A stretch of 64,000 bases of DNA from Amycolatopsis cihanbeyliensis (lineage in GTDB: Bacteria > Actinomycetota > Actinomycetes > Mycobacteriales > Pseudonocardiaceae), in assembly GCF_006715045.1 (NCBI RefSeq), contig NZ_VFML01000001.1, positions 2,448,501 to 2,512,500 of the forward strand, in the 5' to 3' direction. The notes below the pieces were generated by a model. It saw only the letters and a program-made list of their open reading frames with translations. It was not told the origin of the DNA and searched no databases. Positions 15,813 to 24,592 of this stretch are shown in pieces; position 1 is the first letter of the stretch, and each line of letters starts with the position of its first letter. Made by a program: the position numbers and the translations under genes.

Positions 15813-17492
15813 TCATCCCGCCTGCTTCCGGTACCACCGGGGTGAGGTGTTCAGCGGCGGCCGCAGCGCCGCGCTCACCACCAGGATGTTGGGTTCCGCG
15901 GCATGGGTGAACTCGCGCAACAGCCGGCGAAACGCCCTGCCGAAGCCGTCCACCCGGTCGGCGTGCACCCCGAAGGAGCGGGCGAGGCCGACGAAGTCCG
16001 GGGTGACCAGGTCCACCCCGCGGTGCGGCAGGCCGGCAAGGGTCTGGTCATGCCGGAGCATCCCGTAACCCGCGTCGTCGACAAGGATCACCGTCACCGG
16101 AAGCTGCTCCTGTGCCAGGGTGGCCAGCTCGCCGCAGCCGTAGAGGAACCCGCCGTCACCGCTGACGCAGACCGCGCGCCCGCCACCGGCCGCCGCGCTG
16201 CCCAGCGCGGCGGGGAACCCGAAGCCGAGGGTTCCCCAGCCCATCGGGTAGGCCAGGGCGCGGGGCGCGGGCACCCGGTGGAATCCGCCGATCCAGTAAC
16301 CCGCGACGCACATGTCGGTGATCAGCCTGCTGCTGTCCGGCAGGGTTTCCTGTAGTGCGGCAAGGAATTCCGCGGCCTGCGGTTCCTCCTGCCGCACCCG
16401 GTGCCAGACCCGGGTGCCGATCCGCTCCAGCCGGGCGGTCAGTTCGGGGCGGCCGGGCCGCGGAGCCAGCCCGGCCGCGAGCTCGCGCACGACATCCCTG
16501 GCGTCGCCGAGCAGGTTCTGCTGTGGCCGGTAGTTCTTCGCCGCGTCCGCGGCGTCCACATTAACCGTGATCAGCGTGGGTGGCGGCGGCATCAACCAGT
16601 TCTGGGTCATCAGCCCGTCGAAGTCGGTGCCGACCCCGAGCACCACGTCCGCCTCGTCCCACAACTCGCCGACCTCGGGCGCGTGCACCGGATTGGGCGC
16701 GAGGCACGGATGCTCGGGCGGGAGCAGGCCACGGGCGGCGAAGGTGGTGATCACCGGGGCGGCCAGCTTCTCGGCCAGTTCGCCGAGCATCGGGCCCGCC
16801 CCGGCCCGCAGGGCCCCTCCGCCGGCCCACACCAGCGGGCGGCGGGCGCGGGCCAGCGTCTGCCGGGCCCGCTCGATCTCGGCGAGGCCGACGGCGGGAA
16901 GGCGGTCGGTAGGAGGTTCGGCGTCCGCCTGGCGGGCGGCTTCCTGGCGCAGGAGGTCCGCCGGAATACCGAGGTAGACCGGGCCGCTCTGCGGCAGCAG
17001 GGCCAGGCCGGCCGCCCCGCGCACCGCCGCCGCGATCTCCGCGGCCGAGCCGACGGTGCGCGCGCCCTTGGTGACCGGGACGAACATGGCCCGCTGGTCG
17101 CGGGACTCGTGCAACACGCCGCGCACCACACCGGGCCTGCGCAGGGCGGCGGGGATGTCGGTGGCGAGCACCAGCACCGGGCTGGCCGAGGCCATCGCCT
17201 CGCCGACCCCGGCGAGGGTGTTGGCCGCGCCGGGACCGGTGGTGACCACGGCGACGCCGAGCCTGCCGGTGGCGCGGGCGTACCCGTCGGCCGCGTAGGC
17301 GGCGGCCTGCTCGTGCCGCACGCCAATCAACCGGATACCGGTCGCCGCGAATGCCTCCCACACCGGCAGGTTGTGCACCCCGGGCAGCCCGAAGGCGACC
17401 TCGACGCCGAGTTCGGCGAGCGCGTCCGCCAGATGCCGCGCCCCGCCGCGCACTCCGTGGTGCACTCCGCCGTGTGCTCTGCTGTGCGGCAC
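15813..17492 (-). CDS. Thiamine diphosphate-dependent enzyme, acetolactate synthase-like
   Basis: 559 aa with the three ThDP-enzyme domains. Pyrimidine-domain catalytic Glu is in VRHEQAAAYAADGYARATG near residue 56; the FAD/Rossmann-like middle domain contains PLVWAGGGAL; the ThDP motif is GDGGFLYGCGELATLAQ then ILVDDAGYG, where the usual Asn is replaced by Asp. It could be an acetolactate synthase paralogue, sulfoacetaldehyde acetyltransferase-like or oxo-acid decarboxylase. No small regulatory subunit gene is adjacent, arguing against the biosynthetic IlvB role. GTG start; about 50 bp after the GST-like gene and 50 bp before the SDR gene. Confidence 0.85.
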   Translation of the reverse strand: MPHSRAHGGVHHGVRGGARHLADALAELGVEVAFGLPGVHNLPVWEAFAATGIRLIGVRHEQAAAYAADGYARATGRLGVAVVTTGPGAANTLAGVGEAMASASPVLVLATDIPAALRRPGVVRGVLHESRDQRAMFVPVTKGARTVGSAAEIAAAVRGAAGLALLPQSGPVYLGIPADLLRQEAARQADAEPPTDRLPAVGLAEIERARQTLARARRPLVWAGGGALRAGAGPMLGELAEKLAAPVITTFAARGLLPPEHPCLAPNPVHAPEVGELWDEADVVLGVGTDFDGLMTQNWLMPPPPTLITVNVDAADAAKNYRPQQNLLGDARDVVRELAAGLAPRPGRPELTARLERIGTRVWHRVRQEEPQAAEFLAALQETLPDSSRLITDMCVAGYWIGGFHRVPAPRALAYPMGWGTLGFGFPAALGSAAAGGGRAVCVSGDGGFLYGCGELATLAQEQLPVTVILVDDAGYGMLRHDQTLAGLPHRGVDLVTPDFVGLARSFGVHADRVDGFGRAFRRLLREFTHAAEPNILVVSAALRPPLNTSPRWYRKQAG

Positions 17493-17544
17493 CCAGCCAC
17501 CCTATGAATCGTTCAACTATCCGGCAACAGCCTCGCCACGGCGC

Positions 17545-18546
17545 TCACCACTGGGCGGGCAGCGTCTCCTCGGGCGGCGGCGGGCCGGGCGGGGTGCCCT
17601 CGCCGAACGGCCGCCCGCCGAGCTCCTCCCGCCCGTGCGACCTCGCCCACTCGGACAGCACCGGGCCGTTCGGCACGATCCGGGTCGGGTTGATGTTCTC
17701 GTGCACCTGGTAGTAGTGCGACTTGATGTGGTCGAAGTCGACGGTATCGCCGAAGCCGGGGGTCTGGAACAGGTCCCGCGCGTACGCCCACAGCACGGGC
17801 AGCTCGGTGAGCTTGTGCCGGTTGCACTTGAAGTGCCCGTGGTATACGGCGTCGAACCGGACCAGGGTGGTGAACAGCCGGATATCGGCCTCGGTGATGG
17901 TGTCGCCGACCAGGTAGCGCTGGTGCTCCAGCCGCGCGGACAGCTCGTCCAGTTTGGCGAACAACCGCCGGTAGGCGTCATCGTAGGCGGACTGCTTCGC
18001 GGCGAACCCCGCCTCGTAGACGGCCGCGTTCACATCGGCGTGTACGCCCCGGTTGACCTCGTCGATCTCGTCCCGCAGGTGCTCAGGGTACAGCCGCGGC
18101 GCGCCCTCGCGGTGGTACGCGGTCCACTCGGTGGCCAGGTCCAGGGTGATCTGCGGGTAGTCGTTGGTGACCAGCTTCCCGCTCGGGACGTCCACCACGG
18201 CGGGCACACTGATCCCGCCGGTGTAGTCCGGCTCGGCCGCGTGGTAGGCCTGCGCCAGGTACTTGATGCCGAGCACGGGGTCCACGTCCCCCGGATCCAG
18301 GGTGAACCGCCAGCTCTTCTCGTCCTGGATCGGGTCGGCCACCGCCACCGAGACGGCCGGCTCGAGGCCGAGCAGCCTGCGCACGATGAGCCCGCGGCTG
18401 GCCCACGGGCAGGCCCGGCTCACCACCAGCCGGTAGCGACCGGGCTCCACCGGCCAGCCGGACGAACCGTCGGCCGTGATGCGGGCGTCGAAGTGGTTGG
18501 CAGCACGGACGAACTCGCCCGTGTCCGGATCGGTCGGGATCGCCAT
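17545..18546 (-). CDS. Glutathione S-transferase-like, ECM4/YqjG type reductase
   Basis: 333 aa. The thioredoxin-like domain carries the C-P-W catalytic motif in SRACPWASRGLIVRRLLGLE, followed by DEKSWRFTLDPGD and a long helical GST C-terminal domain (RYLVGDTITEADIRLFTTLVRFDAVYHGHFKCN). These features define the omega-type glutathionyl-hydroquinone reductase group (YqjG/ECM4). Actinomycetes generally use mycothiol instead of glutathione, so the thiol cofactor is likely mycothiol (inference). First gene of the operon running down to 14155. Confidence 0.9.
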   Translation of the reverse strand: MAIPTDPDTGEFVRAANHFDARITADGSSGWPVEPGRYRLVVSRACPWASRGLIVRRLLGLEPAVSVAVADPIQDEKSWRFTLDPGDVDPVLGIKYLAQAYHAAEPDYTGGISVPAVVDVPSGKLVTNDYPQITLDLATEWTAYHREGAPRLYPEHLRDEIDEVNRGVHADVNAAVYEAGFAAKQSAYDDAYRRLFAKLDELSARLEHQRYLVGDTITEADIRLFTTLVRFDAVYHGHFKCNRHKLTELPVLWAYARDLFQTPGFGDTVDFDHIKSHYYQVHENINPTRIVPNGPVLSEWARSHGREELGGRPFGEGTPPGPPPPEETLPAQW

Positions 18547-18643
18547 GCCCCCACACTAGATCTTCCACGCCGGGGTGGCAGTGTGCCTAGACTCGGCCAC
18601 TCGGCGTAGACGCGTCGATGCCGACGCTCAAGGAGGGGTCCCG

Positions 18644-20011
18644 ATGCCGTTGATGCCCGTTACGGACTCGATGTTCCTACTGGTGGAGACCCGAGAACAC
18701 CCGATGCACGTCGGCGGGCTGCAACTGTTCCGCAAGCCGGAAGGGGCCGGCCCGGACTACCTCAGCACGCTCCGGCAGAACCTGCTGGAGGCCACCGAGA
18801 TGCGGAACCTCTTCCGGCGCAGGCCCGCGCGGCCGGTGAACACCGTCGGGCATCTCGCCTGGAGCGAGGACAACGCCCTCGACCTCGACTACCACTTCCG
18901 GCACTCGGCGCTGCCGCAGCCGGGGCGGATCAGGGAGTTGCTCGAGCTGACCTCGCGCTGGCACAGCACCCTGCTGGACCGGCACCGGCCACTGTGGGAG
19001 ATCCACCTGGTGGAGGGCCTGCGGGACGGGCGGTTCGCCCTGTACAGCAAGGTGCACCACGCACTGCTGGACGGGGTCTCCGCGCTGCGGCACCTGCAGA
19101 ACATGCTCAGCGAGGACCCGGCGGCCATGGACTGCCCGCCGCCGTGGGGCGCGCGCGACCGGCAGCGACCCCGCACCGCGCGCGGACCCCGCTCCCCGTT
19201 CGACGCGCTGGGCCGCGCGGCAGGCCAGCTTGCCGGGCTCGCCCCGGCCGCGGTCAAGGTGGCCAACGAGGCCTTCCGCGAGCACACCCTGACCATGCCG
19301 ATGCAGGCGCCGAAGACCATGCTGAACGTGCCGATCGGGGGCGCCCGGCGGTTCGCGGCTCAGTCCTGGCCACTGAGCAGGGTGCGGGCGATCGCCTCCG
19401 CGGCGGGGGTGTCGCGGAACGACGTCGTGCTGGCCATGTGTTCCGGCGCGCTGCGCGACTACCTCATCGAGCAGCGCGCGCTGCCGGACACGGCGATGAT
19501 CGCGATGGTCCCGATGTCCCTGCGCAAGCCCTCCGAGGGCCTCGCCGAGGCCTCCGGCAACTCGATCGGCGCGCTGCTGTGCAATCTGGCTACCGACCTG
19601 GCCGACCCCGCGCAGCGGCTGGCCGCCATCCACAGGTCGATGTGCGACGGCAAGGCACTGTTCACCCAGCTCACTCCACTTCAGACGCTCCTGCTCTCCG
19701 GGATCAACGTCGCCGCACTCGGTGCCTCGCCGATTCCCGGCGTGGTGAACAACACCCGCCCGCCGTTCAACATCGTCATCTCGAATGTGCCCGGCCCGCG
19801 CAGGCAGATGTACTGGAACGGCGCCGCGCTCGACGGGGTATACCCCGCCTCGGTGCTGCTGGACGGGCAGGCGTTGAACATCACCATGACCAGCAACGGC
19901 GACAACCTGGACTTCGGCATCACCGGATGCCGGCGCAGCGTGCCACACCTGCAACGTATCCTGCTGCACCTGGACACCGCGCTGGCCGAGCTGGAGGACG
20001 CCGTCCGCTGA
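18644..20011 (+). CDS. Wax ester synthase/diacylglycerol acyltransferase (WS/DGAT)
   Basis: 455 aa. The start MPLMPVTDSMFLLVETREHPMHVG is typical of actinobacterial WS/DGAT proteins, and the catalytic HHxxxDG motif appears as VHHALLDGVS near residue 138. Later family blocks are seen (SRNDVVLAMCSGALRDYL, NTRPPFNIVISNVPGP). The enzyme esterifies acyl-CoA to diacylglycerol or fatty alcohol, making storage lipid at the inner membrane. ATG 18644 follows AAGGAGGGG at ideal distance. Confidence 0.93.
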   Translation: MPLMPVTDSMFLLVETREHPMHVGGLQLFRKPEGAGPDYLSTLRQNLLEATEMRNLFRRRPARPVNTVGHLAWSEDNALDLDYHFRHSALPQPGRIRELLELTSRWHSTLLDRHRPLWEIHLVEGLRDGRFALYSKVHHALLDGVSALRHLQNMLSEDPAAMDCPPPWGARDRQRPRTARGPRSPFDALGRAAGQLAGLAPAAVKVANEAFREHTLTMPMQAPKTMLNVPIGGARRFAAQSWPLSRVRAIASAAGVSRNDVVLAMCSGALRDYLIEQRALPDTAMIAMVPMSLRKPSEGLAEASGNSIGALLCNLATDLADPAQRLAAIHRSMCDGKALFTQLTPLQTLLLSGINVAALGASPIPGVVNNTRPPFNIVISNVPGPRRQMYWNGAALDGVYPASVLLDGQALNITMTSNGDNLDFGITGCRRSVPHLQRILLHLDTALAELEDAVR

Positions 20012-20090
20012 GCCTCCGCGGGGCATGCCGGATGTTGTGTCGTCCCGGATGTCGCCGCCGCGCCCGCCGCACGGAATCCAGCGTGGGGAG

Positions 20091-21065
20091 TCAGGCGATG
20101 CCCTCGGGGCTGGCGCCGTCCACCGGCACGCCCCGCGCGGCGATCCGCTCGATCTCGGCGAGATCCTCGGCGCTGAGCTCGAGGTCGGCCGCGGCGACGC
20201 TGGACTCGATGTTGGCCGGCCTGCGGGCCCCGACAATCGCCACGTGTACCCCGGGTTTGGCCAGGGTCCAGGCGATGGCGAGCTGGCTGACCGAGGCGCC
20301 CTTGCCCGCGGCGAACTCCGTCAACTCGTCCACGGCGGCGAGGTTGCGCCGCAGCTGCTCACCCCGGAAGGCCGAGGACTGGGAACGCCAGTCGTCGGGC
20401 GGGAAGGTGGTGCCCGGGGTGAGCGCGCCGGTCAGCAGGCCACTGCCGAGCGGGCTGTACACCAGGACACCGATGTTCTGCTCCCGGCAGTACGGCAGCG
20501 GGTCGTTCTCGATCGCCCTGCGGAACAGGTGGTACGGCGGCTGCAGGGTCTCCACCGGCCGGGTCAGGTCGAAGTCGGCGAGCTGCGCGGCGTGGTAGTT
20601 CGAGACGCCGATATGCCGGATCTTGCCCTCGTCGACGAGCTCCTGCAACGCCGCCGCGGTCTCCTCGGCCGGGGTGTCCGGATCCGGCCAGTGCACCTGG
20701 TAGAGGTCGATGTGGTCCAGGTCCAGCGCCCGCAGGCTCTGCTCCACCCCGTCCCTGAGCATCGCCCCGCGCGCGTCCCTCGGCCGCTCGCCGCCCGGGT
20801 TGATCCCACCCTTGGTGGCGATCACCAGGCTGTCCCTGTCCCGGTTCAGTTCCGCGCGCAACGCCCTGCCGAGCAACGCCTCGGATTTGCCGAAACCATA
20901 GGCCTGCGCGGTGTCGAAGAAGTTCACACCCAGCTCACGGGCGTGCCGGATGGCGGCGACCGCGGTGTCCTCGTCGAACTCGCCCCAGTCACCACCGATC
21001 TGCCAGGTGCCGAAGGCGATCCTCGAGACGTTCAGTCCACTCTTGCCCAGGATGGTCGTACGCAT
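20091..21065 (-). CDS. Aldo/keto reductase
   Basis: 324 aa AKR barrel. The catalytic tetrad is visible: Asp in FFDTAQAYGFGKSE, Tyr four residues on, Lys in VIATKGG, His in LYQVHWPD. The end IVGARRPANIESSVAAADLELS is typical of the YajO/AKR11-13 groups. NAD(P)H-dependent carbonyl reduction; substrate unknown. Monocistronic between two unrelated genes. Confidence 0.92.
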   Translation of the reverse strand: MRTTILGKSGLNVSRIAFGTWQIGGDWGEFDEDTAVAAIRHARELGVNFFDTAQAYGFGKSEALLGRALRAELNRDRDSLVIATKGGINPGGERPRDARGAMLRDGVEQSLRALDLDHIDLYQVHWPDPDTPAEETAAALQELVDEGKIRHIGVSNYHAAQLADFDLTRPVETLQPPYHLFRRAIENDPLPYCREQNIGVLVYSPLGSGLLTGALTPGTTFPPDDWRSQSSAFRGEQLRRNLAAVDELTEFAAGKGASVSQLAIAWTLAKPGVHVAIVGARRPANIESSVAAADLELSAEDLAEIERIAARGVPVDGASPEGIA

Positions 21066-21148
21066 GGTTCCAGCAGATCACAGGTACTGGATCGATGCAC
21101 CGTGGAGTTACCGCCGCCACCCCCGCCGGGTGGCCCGGTGGCCGGGAA

Positions 21149-21961
21149 CTACGGTTTGCGGCCGACCCCGGCGTAGGAAAGCTCGTTCATCTCCACATTG
21201 TCGGTGACGTCACCGGGTCCGCTGGTACGCCACGTCCCGGTGGGGACGATGCCCGGCTCGACGAACTCGAAGTCTCCGAAGAGTGCGGCGACCTCGTCGC
21301 GGGTACGGGGGAAGACCTGACCGTCACCGCGGCTGCCGCGCACGATCCCGGCCACCGCGTCGATCTTGTCCTTCTGCGCGTCATCGGTCATGTGCGTGAT
21401 CGCCAGGTAGCTGCCCGGCGCGATGGCGTTCCGGTAGCGGGCCATCAGCGCGAGCGGGTCCGCCTCGTTCGGCACCCAGTGCAGCACCAGGAGGAACAGC
21501 AGCCCGAGCGGTTCGTCGAAGTCCAGCAGCCGCCGTGCCGGCTCACTGGCGAGAACGCTCTCCGGATCGCGCATGTCCGCGTGTGCGATGCCGGCCCGCT
21601 CGTTACCCGACAGCATCAGTTCACTGTGCGCGACCGCGATCGGGTCACGGTCGACGTACACCACGCGGTAGTCCGGGGCATGCCGCTGGGCTATCTCATG
21701 CACGTTACCCACCGTCGGAATACCCGAACCGACATCCAGGAACTGACGAATTCCCTTGTCGATCAGGAGTCGGACGGCACGCGCGAGGAAAGCCCGGTTC
21801 AACCGGGCGGCGTCCCTGATTCCGGGAACCGCGCCTTCCACCTGCTCCGCCATCGCGCGGTCGGCCGCGAAATTATGCGCACCGCCAAGCAGGAAATCGT
21901 AGGTCCGCGCGCCACTCGGGACCGAGGTGTCGACGATCTTTGGCACCCATTCCTGCGTCAC
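21149..21961 (-). CDS. SAM-dependent methyltransferase, DUF574 (Methyltransf_19)
   Basis: 270 aa of the actinomycete-specific DUF574 family: VPSGARTYDFLLGGAHNFAADR at the start, QFLDVGSGIPTVGNVHEIAQ as SAM-binding motif I, VVYVDRDPIAVAH as motif II. GTG start with GAAAGG upstream. These are common in Streptomyces and relatives in many copies, substrates unknown. It stands divergent from the P450 gene. Confidence 0.92.
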   Translation of the reverse strand: MTQEWVPKIVDTSVPSGARTYDFLLGGAHNFAADRAMAEQVEGAVPGIRDAARLNRAFLARAVRLLIDKGIRQFLDVGSGIPTVGNVHEIAQRHAPDYRVVYVDRDPIAVAHSELMLSGNERAGIAHADMRDPESVLASEPARRLLDFDEPLGLLFLLVLHWVPNEADPLALMARYRNAIAPGSYLAITHMTDDAQKDKIDAVAGIVRGSRGDGQVFPRTRDEVAALFGDFEFVEPGIVPTGTWRTSGPGDVTDNVEMNELSYAGVGRKP

Positions 21962-22135
21962 GGAAACGCCTTTCTCGATCCGAACCGCCTACCGAAGAGG
22001 GCGCCGAGCCTACCGGAAGGGGGTCGGTGATTCCTGACCCATCCGGGTGACCTGAACCCACACGATCGGGCGCTGTCGGCGACCACCTTATCGAGCCTAC
22101 TGTAGTCCGTCCGTTTCGCTCGTCGAGGAGTGGAG

Positions 22136-23455
22136 ATGTCGGTCCCGGTAGCACCCGGTCAATGGCCCGTTCTCGGGCACAGCCCTGCGATGTTGCGACG
22201 TAGATTCGCGTTCACCTCGTCCCTCCGCGAACACGGCGACATGGTGAAGGTTTATCTGGGGCCGGTGCCGATGTATTTCGTGACCAGCCCGGAGCTGACC
22301 CACCAGGTGCTGGTCACCGACGCGGCCAGTTTCGAGAAAGGTGCGATGTTCGACAAGTTCCGACCATTCGTCGGAAACGGTTTGGTCATGTCGAACGGCG
22401 CCTTCCACCTTCGGCAGCGCCGGTTGATCCAACCCGCGTTCCATCGCGGCCGTATCGCGCGTTACGCGGAGACGATGCGGGAGTCCGTTTCGGACCTCAC
22501 CGACTCCTGGCGAGAAGGCCGGACCAGGGAGGTCAACGAGGACATGCAGGCCCTCGCGGTGACGATCGTCGGTGCGGCGCTGTTCGGCACCCGGTTCGGG
22601 CAAGCCGCGATCGCCGAAGCCCGCGAGTCCATCCCGATCGTGATCAAGCAAGGCATGATCCGCGCGCTGTCCCCTGCCTTCGTGGACAAGCTGCTGGTGC
22701 GCGGCAACCGCCGGTTCGACCGGGCCGTCACGCGCATGCGTGCGGTCGTGCTCGAGCTCATCGCGGACTGGCGCGCCACCGGAACCGACCGCGGCGACCT
22801 GCTGTCCATGCTGCTGATGGCCCGGGACGAGGGCGGCGAGGGCATGACCGACCAGCAGGTCCACGACGAGGTCATCACGCTGCTGAGCGCCGGAATCGAG
22901 ACCAGCGCGCTCGCGCTGGCCTGGCTGTTCCACGAGATCGCCCAGAACCCCGAGGTCGAGCGCCGGCTGCACGAGGAGATCGACGGGGCGCTGGACGGCC
23001 GCCCGGTCACCTTCGAGGACGTTCCCGCCCTGCCCTACACCCAGCAGGTCATCAAGGAGACCTTGCGGATGTACCCGATCTGGATCCTGATGCGCCGCAC
23101 CGACCGGGAGGTCGAGCTCGGCGGCGTCCGGCTCGCCCCCGGCACCGAGGTGACCATCAGCCCGCACGCCCTGCACTTCGACCCACGGTTCTTCGCCGAG
23201 CCGGACCGGTTCGACCCGGACCGGTGGGCACCGGAGCGGGCAGGCGACATTCCGCGCGGGGCGTTCATCCCGTTCGGCGCGGGCACCAGGCAGTGCGTCG
23301 GCAACACCTTCGCTCAGCTCGAGATGGCGATCACCGTGGCGACGGTGGCCGCCAAGTGGCGGCTCGTGCCCGTGCCGGGGAAACCGGTGCGGGTCAAGTA
23401 CACCTCCACCGCCTACCCGGCCCGGCTGTCCATGATGGCCGTTCCGCGCGGCTAG
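22136..23455 (+). CDS. Cytochrome P450
   Basis: 439 aa P450. The I-helix oxygen motif is LLSAGIETSALALAW, the E-x-x-R is KETLRMYP, and the heme loop FIPFGAGTRQCVGNTFAQLE contains the Cys ligand near residue 387. The N-terminus lacks a membrane anchor, so it is soluble. ATG at 22136 follows GAGGAG by five bases. No ferredoxin is adjacent. The sequence style (long I-helix, FGAGTRQCVG) resembles the terpene- and fatty-acid-type groups such as CYP102/CYP183, but no substrate can be named. Confidence 0.93.
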   Translation: MSVPVAPGQWPVLGHSPAMLRRRFAFTSSLREHGDMVKVYLGPVPMYFVTSPELTHQVLVTDAASFEKGAMFDKFRPFVGNGLVMSNGAFHLRQRRLIQPAFHRGRIARYAETMRESVSDLTDSWREGRTREVNEDMQALAVTIVGAALFGTRFGQAAIAEARESIPIVIKQGMIRALSPAFVDKLLVRGNRRFDRAVTRMRAVVLELIADWRATGTDRGDLLSMLLMARDEGGEGMTDQQVHDEVITLLSAGIETSALALAWLFHEIAQNPEVERRLHEEIDGALDGRPVTFEDVPALPYTQQVIKETLRMYPIWILMRRTDREVELGGVRLAPGTEVTISPHALHFDPRFFAEPDRFDPDRWAPERAGDIPRGAFIPFGAGTRQCVGNTFAQLEMAITVATVAAKWRLVPVPGKPVRVKYTSTAYPARLSMMAVPRG

Positions 23456-23532
23456 CGCCGCTGTCTTCGTCGCGACGCACCCGAACAACAGACGTACCCG
23501 AACAACAACTGTCCAAGAGAAAGGTGTCCTTC

Positions 23533-24588
23533 GTGCGCTGGTTCCAGCATGGACGACGACGTACCGGCATCGGTCGGCTGGGAGTGCTCCTGCTCGCCCT
23601 GCTGGGCGGTGGGCTGCTGATCGCTCCGGCCCACGCGCGGGCCGGCACGGCGTCCTGCGAGGACATGGAGTTCCCCGTGTCCGTCCTCGGACTGCCGTAC
23701 ACGATGTCCGGCACCCTGTGTGTCCCGCCGGACGAAGCGGGCACGGTGCAGGTACTCATTCCCGGCGGCTTCTACAACAGCACGTACTGGGACATCCCGG
23801 TGGATCAGGAAACCCGCTCCTTCCGCCGCGCCATGAACGAGGCGGGGTACGCCACGCTGACCGTGGACCGGCTGGGCACCGGGCGCAGTTCCGCGCCACC
23901 CAGCGCCGTGCTGACCGCGATCACCCAGGCCAACGCCGTGCACCAGGTGGTGCGGTCGCTGCGCACCGGGACGCGGGGGCCGCGGTTCGAGAAGGTGATA
24001 CTGGGCGGACACTCGCTCGGCTCCGCCATCGCGATCATCGAGGCGGGCATCTACCACGACGTGGACGGCGTGCTGGTCACCGGCATGGCACACCGGCTCA
24101 ACCTGACCGGCCTGCTGCCTGTCTTCACCACCTTTGTCCCGGCCGTACTCGACCCCGCCTTCAGTGGCAAGGGGCTGGATCCTGGCTACCTGACCACCAT
24201 GCCCGGTACCCGGTTCGGCTCGCTGCACGAGCCGGGACCCTACGTCGACGCGGTGGCGGCGTTCGAGGAATCCACAAAGGACGTAGCGGCCCCGACCGAG
24301 CTGGTCGACGCCGCCTTGCTCGGCACGGTGACGCCGTTCACCCTGCTGGTCGATGTCCCGGTGCTCACCGTCATGGCGTCCGAGGACCCCACCTTCTGCG
24401 GGCCGCTGGCCACCGACTGCGGCTCGGCGGAGGCGTTGCTGCGGTCCGAGCGGCCGTTCTACTCCCCGGCCGCTCAGCTCCAGGCCCATGTCGTTCCGGG
24501 TTACGGGCACTCGCTCAACTACTCCACCAACGCACCCCGGTACCACGACACCGTCGTACGGTGGGCGGACCAGATGATCGGCGGTTAG
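23533..24588 (+). CDS. Secreted alpha/beta hydrolase
   Basis: 351 aa. An N-terminal signal peptide with RRR before a long Leu/Gly core and an APAHARA cleavage site indicates export, perhaps via Tat. The mature part has a nucleophile elbow GGHSLGSA, Asp region VMASEDPTFCG and final His in GYGHSLNY, forming a Ser-Asp-His triad. Two Cys pairs suggest disulfides. Likely an extracellular esterase or lipase. GTG 23533 follows AAAGGTG. Just upstream a short direct repeat (ACCCGAACAACA, twice) sits in the P450-hydrolase gap. Confidence 0.85.
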   Translation: MRWFQHGRRRTGIGRLGVLLLALLGGGLLIAPAHARAGTASCEDMEFPVSVLGLPYTMSGTLCVPPDEAGTVQVLIPGGFYNSTYWDIPVDQETRSFRRAMNEAGYATLTVDRLGTGRSSAPPSAVLTAITQANAVHQVVRSLRTGTRGPRFEKVILGGHSLGSAIAIIEAGIYHDVDGVLVTGMAHRLNLTGLLPVFTTFVPAVLDPAFSGKGLDPGYLTTMPGTRFGSLHEPGPYVDAVAAFEESTKDVAAPTELVDAALLGTVTPFTLLVDVPVLTVMASEDPTFCGPLATDCGSAEALLRSERPFYSPAAQLQAHVVPGYGHSLNYSTNAPRYHDTVVRWADQMIGG

Positions 24589-24592
24589 CGGT